Of a stretch of 64,000 nucleotides of DNA, positions 60,093 to 64,000 are shown piece after piece; position 1 is the stretch's first letter; every line of letters begins with the position of its first letter. Location: IMG/VR virus record IMGVR_UViG_3300037137_001341, positions 52,238 through 116,237 of that record; one strand, given 5' to 3'. Under the pieces are notes generated by a model, which made no database searches, had not been told where the DNA came from, and saw only the letters and a program-made list of their open reading frames with translations. The position numbers were made by a program, and so were the translations under genes. The DNA comes from a virus.

Positions 60093-60653
60093 ATGACACG
60101 CGAAGAGTTTTTGGCGCTTCCGTTGAAAGAGGCGCTCGGAGCGATCTGGGATCTCTCCCCACAGCGGTTCGAGGCGATGAAGGCGCCGGTCGTAACGCGC
60201 CCAGCGAGCCCAGTCCGCGCCGGCGGCAGGGGCCTAGCGCCAAAGTACGATCAGGTGGTCTACCGCAAGGACGGCGTCCAGTACGCGAGCGAGATGGATC
60301 TCTCCAGCCTGGTTTATTGGCGGGATCGGAGCGCCGCCGGCATCGACGATCCGAAATACGGTGAGAAGAACGAGAAGACCGCGAAGTCGCTGACGTACTG
60401 GATCGAGTACCGGGAGAAGACCCCGATGGCTCAGTGGTCGGGGGAGCGGAACCGCCAGCATGTGACGGCGGAGGTGCCGAGCGATGACGCGGCGATCTAC
60501 CCGCGAGAGCCCCGTGCTCCTTCTCCTTATGGTTCACAGCGCAGTGGGCCGCCACGCGGGACGCAGCATCGTGAAACTCGCGCCGCCGATCCCGAGCCCG
60601 AGCCCCCGGAGCAGCAGTTGTTCAGCGCTGATGAGGACGACATCCCGTTTTAG
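60093..60653 (+). CDS. Unknown protein with SSB-like acidic C-terminal tip, 186 aa
   Basis: MTREEFLALPLKEALGAIWD, a basic alpha/beta middle (YDQVVYRKDGVQYASEMDLS; ERNRQHVTAEVPSDD), a disordered Pro/Arg/Gln region and the end SADEDDIPF. Bacterial SSBs end in a tip like DDDIPF that recruits replication and repair enzymes. I do not see a clear OB fold, so it may be a divergent phage SSB or a tip mimic. ATG 60093 has SD AGGAG; an in-frame ATG at 60009 near the +1 would add 28 residues. Confidence 0.7.
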   Translation: MTREEFLALPLKEALGAIWDLSPQRFEAMKAPVVTRPASPVRAGGRGLAPKYDQVVYRKDGVQYASEMDLSSLVYWRDRSAAGIDDPKYGEKNEKTAKSLTYWIEYREKTPMAQWSGERNRQHVTAEVPSDDAAIYPREPRAPSPYGSQRSGPPRGTQHRETRAADPEPEPPEQQLFSADEDDIPF

Positions 60654-60657
60654 TCAC

Positions 60658-61587
60658 ATGACGCCGCTGCATGTCTCCGCACGCCCGGACTTCGACGCGC
60701 TCGACGTGAGCAGCGACGAGGGGCCAGCCCGTACAGAGGACGGGCGCGCGTGGGTGCGCTGGGCGAAAACTGGCGCGTTCTCGGGCTGGTACGCCGTCGG
60801 CGCGCGGAAGCCGAAGCTCGTGGGGCGGCCGACGTTCTGGGGGGCGGTCCACGCCGTGGCGTGCGCATGTGCTGGCGGGAACGTGGACCAGGCGCACTGC
60901 TGCGGCCGAGGCGTGCTTGCTCTCGGCGGGCTCGGTGTCACGATGCGCTCGGGATATGCCCAGCTGCTCCTGCATTGCTGCCTGCTGGCGAACCCGGCAC
61001 GCTACGTCGAGGTCATGGCCCCGGTGATCCGCGAGACGGGGATCTACACGAAGAAGACGGAGAAGAGCCCGAGCGGCGTTGCCCTCTGCACGCACGGGAA
61101 GTACGCGATGAACGAGAGCCAGATGCGGTCCCTCGTGATGATGGACTCCGACTCGATCACCTGGACGACGTCGCAGAAGAAGCGGGCGAAGGTCTGGGTC
61201 GCCTGCTGCTCGGAGCTTCTCCGGGACGAGGCGATGGACGTGGCGCAGCACGCCTTCGCCGAGCAGGTCATGCCGGCGATCCTAACCGACACGACAAAGG
61301 AGGCGATCAAGTGGCCGAAGGGCCCGCGTGACGCCTGGCAGTACACGCACGAGCAGCAGATGCTCTGGGCGCTGTCGCTCGTGATGGCGCTCGAAGACGA
61401 GCACGACACCGCGACGCTCGTGTGCGCGGCCCGAGACGGCGAGCCACTGGAAGATCCCCTTGCGGCAGCGGCGGTCCTGCGGAATATGCAGCGCGAAGTG
61501 CAAGACCCGCACTACGGGGATATGTTCAGGAACCGGTTCGTGACCGCGATGGCGCTGCTCGCGCCGTTGATGCAGGTGACGCTGTGA
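60658..61587 (+). CDS. Unknown Cys-containing protein, 309 aa
   Basis: MTPLHVSARPDFDALDVSSD, then a stretch with Cys and Gly (AVACACAGGNVDQAHCCGRG, VLALGGLGVTMRSGYAQLLL) and a long helical C-terminal half. No membrane helix. The start lacks an SD and follows the upstream stop by 4 bases. I cannot assign a family. Confidence 0.7.
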   Translation: MTPLHVSARPDFDALDVSSDEGPARTEDGRAWVRWAKTGAFSGWYAVGARKPKLVGRPTFWGAVHAVACACAGGNVDQAHCCGRGVLALGGLGVTMRSGYAQLLLHCCLLANPARYVEVMAPVIRETGIYTKKTEKSPSGVALCTHGKYAMNESQMRSLVMMDSDSITWTTSQKKRAKVWVACCSELLRDEAMDVAQHAFAEQVMPAILTDTTKEAIKWPKGPRDAWQYTHEQQMLWALSLVMALEDEHDTATLVCAARDGEPLEDPLAAAAVLRNMQREVQDPHYGDMFRNRFVTAMALLAPLMQVTL

Positions 61588-62123
61588 AGATGAAGCGGGA
61601 CGATGTCTCTGGCCCTGACTACATGGGCGAGTACTTCGAGTCCGGCTACGAGGCTGGCATCCGGGGCGCGCCGCTTCTGCCGGTGCCTGAGCCGCTGAAG
61701 CTGCAGTTTCGTTCGTACGGCTTCGTGTACGAGCACACGCATGTGAAGCGCGCGGACTCCTTCGATCTGGATGCGCCTCCCGATGAGGTTCTTCAGGCCC
61801 CCATGGAGCCCGGATTTGCGTTCTGCCTGAGATGTCAGGTGACCGCGCCGTACCGACCCAAGTGGCTGCTCGTGGCGACGCCGGGCTTCCAGATCCAGCG
61901 CCTGACTGTGGACCGTGTGTATATGTTGCTGGACGACGTCGATGGAGACCTCTATCTGACCACCGTGTGGGACACGATCACGGATGTGCTCCAGCTGGAG
62001 CGGTTGCGGCTGCCGGGCCACACCATCGACCGCAACGGCACATTGGAGCTTCAGGCCAAGCTCCGTCCCGGCAACGTCGCCACCCGGTTCAGCGCGATGG
62101 TCGTCGGCGAGGAGGCAGCCTGA
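61584..62123 (+). CDS. Unknown protein, 179 aa
   Basis: GTG 61584 overlaps the upstream stop (GTGA); ATG 61590 is an alternative. VKMKRDDVSGPDYMGEYFES, then a beta-rich domain (FCLRCQVTAPYRPKWLLVAT; HTIDRNGTLELQAKLRPGNV). Soluble. No family recognised. Confidence 0.68.
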   Translation: MKMKRDDVSGPDYMGEYFESGYEAGIRGAPLLPVPEPLKLQFRSYGFVYEHTHVKRADSFDLDAPPDEVLQAPMEPGFAFCLRCQVTAPYRPKWLLVATPGFQIQRLTVDRVYMLLDDVDGDLYLTTVWDTITDVLQLERLRLPGHTIDRNGTLELQAKLRPGNVATRFSAMVVGEEAA

Positions 62124-62554
62124 TGGCCCGGATAATCGGCCTCGGGGTGCGTAACCAGTACGGGCGCATGGTCTGGCATCGGCTTCCGGCACGTGTCAAC
62201 CGTCCCGCTAGGCTCCATGCCTGCCTGATTCGCCCGGAGGAGGCGCTGTACGAACTCCTGGACGCGGAGGGTCCCAGGCTCCGCGAGTGGCGGCCGGTCC
62301 ACCCGGCGCGTGCGCCGCAAGTGATCGCCGCCGTGCTGCAGGCACGGGCACAACAGCTGCCTCGGCTGCATCGCGAGCAGATCGAACTCCCGCCTCCTCG
62401 GCGCATCGGCGGTCCGGTGATCCCGTACCGCCTGCAGCCCTATCTTGCCGCCCTCGAACTCGTGGCCATGATGTCGCTCGCTACGCGAGCACTCGAAGGA
62501 GACCTATGCACAAAGACAAGCACCAGGCAGCGATCGATGCGCTCTCCGAACTGA
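62123..62554 (+). CDS. Unknown basic protein, 143 aa
   Basis: MARIIGLGVRNQYGRMVWHR, an Arg/Pro/Leu-rich body (QVIAAVLQARAQQLPRLHRE). ATG 62123 follows the upstream stop with a one-base overlap (TGATG). The 3' end overlaps the next gene by 49 bases. No family recognised. Confidence 0.62.
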   Translation: MARIIGLGVRNQYGRMVWHRLPARVNRPARLHACLIRPEEALYELLDAEGPRLREWRPVHPARAPQVIAAVLQARAQQLPRLHREQIELPPPRRIGGPVIPYRLQPYLAALELVAMMSLATRALEGDLCTKTSTRQRSMRSPN

Positions 62555-63198
62555 TGCGGAGCGAACTCGACGGCGACATGCGCGGGAGGTTCGCGTGCGT
62601 GAACCGGCTCGCGGTGCTCGCGCAGAAGCTCCAGATCGAGATGAACCCGCGCCCCGAGGACATGGACGAACAGCAGAATGAGTACGGCATAAACGTCGCC
62701 GACCACGGCATGATCAGGGGTGGCAACGCCATGTACGGCGGCGATCAGCAGCAGATGGCCCGTGAGATGCTCGCGATGCTCGGCCCCGCGATGGGCGGCC
62801 TCCAGGGCAACAACGAGGCGAAGAAGCGGGAGTCGATGGCTCGGGAACTGAACGAGCTACTCGATGCCAGGAACCGTTTTCTATTCGGCACCGGAGCCCA
62901 GGACCCGGAAGCTGTGGCCGCTGCGGCACGACTCGCGAAACGGATCAACGTGCTCACCGAACTGGTGAGCCAGGAAGAAGAAGAGGAGAAGCCCCATGCA
63001 CAAGCCCCAGAACTTCACGTGGTTCCTGCCGTCGATGTACGGCGACATCAAGCTGGAGAAGGTCACGGACAAGACGACGCGCCTCACGCTCGTCGGGCTC
63101 TCCCCGACGGAGAAGGAGGCCGTGAAGGCGCTCTTCGCGCGGGCGGTGAAGCCGGGGGCCTTCAAGAAGGTGTGGACATCAGAGACGGCGCTGCGTGA
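62506..63198 (+). CDS. Helical protein with long out-of-frame overlap, 230 aa
   Basis: MHKDKHQAAIDALSELMRSE, helical, Gln/Met-rich, ending its plausible part at TELVSQEEEEEKP near 62992. The frame then stays open for another 67 codons that read as shadow of the next gene, overlapping it by 203 bases. Either the gene really extends, or a stop has been lost, or a frameshift (+1) joins it to the next gene. SD AAGGAG 5 bases before ATG 62506. Confidence 0.65.
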   Translation: MHKDKHQAAIDALSELMRSELDGDMRGRFACVNRLAVLAQKLQIEMNPRPEDMDEQQNEYGINVADHGMIRGGNAMYGGDQQQMAREMLAMLGPAMGGLQGNNEAKKRESMARELNELLDARNRFLFGTGAQDPEAVAAAARLAKRINVLTELVSQEEEEEKPHAQAPELHVVPAVDVRRHQAGEGHGQDDAPHARRALPDGEGGREGALRAGGEAGGLQEGVDIRDGAA

Positions 63199-63856
63199 CG
63201 TCGACCTCGGCTCCCTGAAGGAGCAGATGCTCTCGCTCGACGCGCCGATCTCGCAGGTGCAGGACTTCCTGCAGAAGAAGCTGAAGCCACACCGGAAGCA
63301 GGTGTCCGTGGTGCGCTTCGCAAGCGGGCGGCTCGAAGAGCTTTCCGAGGCGACGCTGCAGGTCATCGACGGCTCCGGGGAGGATGTGCCTGGGACGGTC
63401 GTGGAGGCTCAGGCGGTGGAGCCGGTCGTGGAGAAGAAGGAGAAGCCGGCACCCAGGAAGGAGGACAAGCCCGCGGTGGCGGCGACGGTGGGGCAGCCGG
63501 CGCTCGGGTGCCCGGTACCGGAGTTCGACGAGGTCGAGATCCGGGCGACACGTGTCCTCAAAGCGTTCCTGACGCCGGAGCAGATCGAGGACTTCAACCG
63601 GCGGCAGCAGTTCGTGGCCGTCGGCGCGGACACGGGGCACAGGTACCTGCTCACGTCGCGGCAGTCGCGGCACGCCTTCGAGCAGGCGAGCTTCCGCTCG
63701 CTCTACGACATGGACGAGCGGCAGGCGCTCTGCGTACATGACTGGGAGGTGCCGGCCGCCGAGGAGCTTCTCGGTTTGTTCCTGCATGTATCCCTGCCGG
63801 GGCTCGAAGGCTTCGTGCGGTCCATGCCGGACCGGGACGGAGTGCTGCACCGGTGA
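62996..63856 (+). CDS. Unknown multidomain protein, 286 aa
   Basis: MHKPQNFTWFLPSMYGDIKL, an alpha/beta N-terminal part (RLTLVGLSPTEKEAVKALFA), a Lys/Glu/Pro linker (about 140-165) and a C-terminal alpha/beta domain (FNRRQQFVAVGADTGHRYLL). SD GAGGAG before ATG 62996. No family recognised. Confidence 0.7.
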   Translation: MHKPQNFTWFLPSMYGDIKLEKVTDKTTRLTLVGLSPTEKEAVKALFARAVKPGAFKKVWTSETALRDVDLGSLKEQMLSLDAPISQVQDFLQKKLKPHRKQVSVVRFASGRLEELSEATLQVIDGSGEDVPGTVVEAQAVEPVVEKKEKPAPRKEDKPAVAATVGQPALGCPVPEFDEVEIRATRVLKAFLTPEQIEDFNRRQQFVAVGADTGHRYLLTSRQSRHAFEQASFRSLYDMDERQALCVHDWEVPAAEELLGLFLHVSLPGLEGFVRSMPDRDGVLHR

Positions 63857-64000
63857 GCATCCTGAAGATCCTTGGGGCGATGGGCCTGCCGACGAAGCTG
63901 CCGAACGGCCACGATCTCGGCTGCCTGTGCAACGAGTGTCACGCCCTCCGCGCCGCCCGGCAGGAAGCGATCGGTGAGCGCATCCGAGCCGGCAAGGAGC
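63853..64000 (+). CDS. Partial unknown protein with CxxC motif
   Basis: GTG 63853 overlaps the upstream stop (GTGA) and the frame is open to the window edge (49 codons). MSILKILGAMGLPTKLPNG is followed by GCLCNECHALRAARQEA, a Cys pair pattern. The rest lies outside the window. Confidence 0.6.
   Translation, partial: MSILKILGAMGLPTKLPNGHDLGCLCNECHALRAARQEAIGERIRAGKE

Noticed and set aside
1-64000. Frequent ACATG/CATGT words as a DNA motif
   Set aside because: Many come from start codons preceded by CAC and from Ser-His or His-Met codons; I cannot count reliably enough to claim enrichment.
1-64000. tRNA, rRNA or riboswitch genes
   Set aside because: No cloverleaf-like or rRNA-like sequence was noticed in the few non-coding gaps, all of which are 280 bases or shorter.

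Overview
The window looks like part of a large, GC-rich, double-stranded DNA phage genome (or integrated phage). Genes are packed almost without gaps, and stop and start codons routinely overlap (ATGA, GTGA, TGATG). It carries phage replication and recombination genes (primase-helicase, RecT, YqaJ-type exonuclease, RuvC-like resolvase, ThyX) and long runs of small unknown genes. I see no tRNA, rRNA, CRISPR array or insertion sequence. The host cannot be named. High GC, sigma70-like promoters with a TAGNNT -10 box and several apparently leaderless starts fit a high-GC bacterium; Gln-rich proteins argue against a hyperthermophile.

Layout. (1) 1-23.7 kb, leftward: glycosyltransferases, a GroES homologue and small genes (1-6.6 kb), a fibre with 30 YadA-type repeats (6.9-9.1 kb), a series of small membrane and Cys-rich proteins (9.1-17.7 kb), three soluble candidate capsid proteins (18.1-21.0 kb) and an 837-residue histone-like/membrane fusion (21.1-23.7 kb). 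(2) 23.8-25.9 kb, rightward: a three-gene island with a membrane protein, a glycosyltransferase and a metallophosphoesterase. (3) 25.9-36.1 kb, leftward: a second series of membrane proteins, including peptidoglycan-binding and LysM proteins, headed by a transglutaminase-fold cysteine peptidase. (4) 36.1-59.8 kb, leftward: a coiled-coil scaffold-like protein, NUDIX hydrolase, a DUF1599 protein, ThyX, RuvC-like resolvase, kinase-like protein, PrimPol-DnaB helicase, replication initiator, ribbon-helix-helix regulator, RecT and exonuclease. (5) 59.8-60.1 kb: a divergent control region. (6) 60.1-64 kb, rightward: a protein with an SSB-like acidic tip and unknown genes running off the edge.

The most unusual aspect is the structural module. 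About thirty proteins carry a membrane segment, usually at the C-terminus and followed by a basic tail. Many begin M-(T/S)-Y-(R/H) and carry a short G-(L/I/V/M)-G motif. No terminase, portal, tape-measure, tail tube or baseplate gene is recognisable in 64 kb. This is consistent with a tailless virion with an internal membrane, although tail genes could lie outside the window. The peptidase gene in the same module makes a maturation-protease role at the GLG motif worth testing.

Regulation is partly readable. Five leftward promoters share TTGA at -35, 17 bases, then TAG at -10. Two of them, heading the structural operons at 23.7 and 35.6 kb, also share an upstream box and the same initial transcribed sequence. 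A GGCTAGCC palindrome recurs at five promoters, including both sides of the divergent region, and a ribbon-helix-helix protein encoded nearby is a candidate binder.
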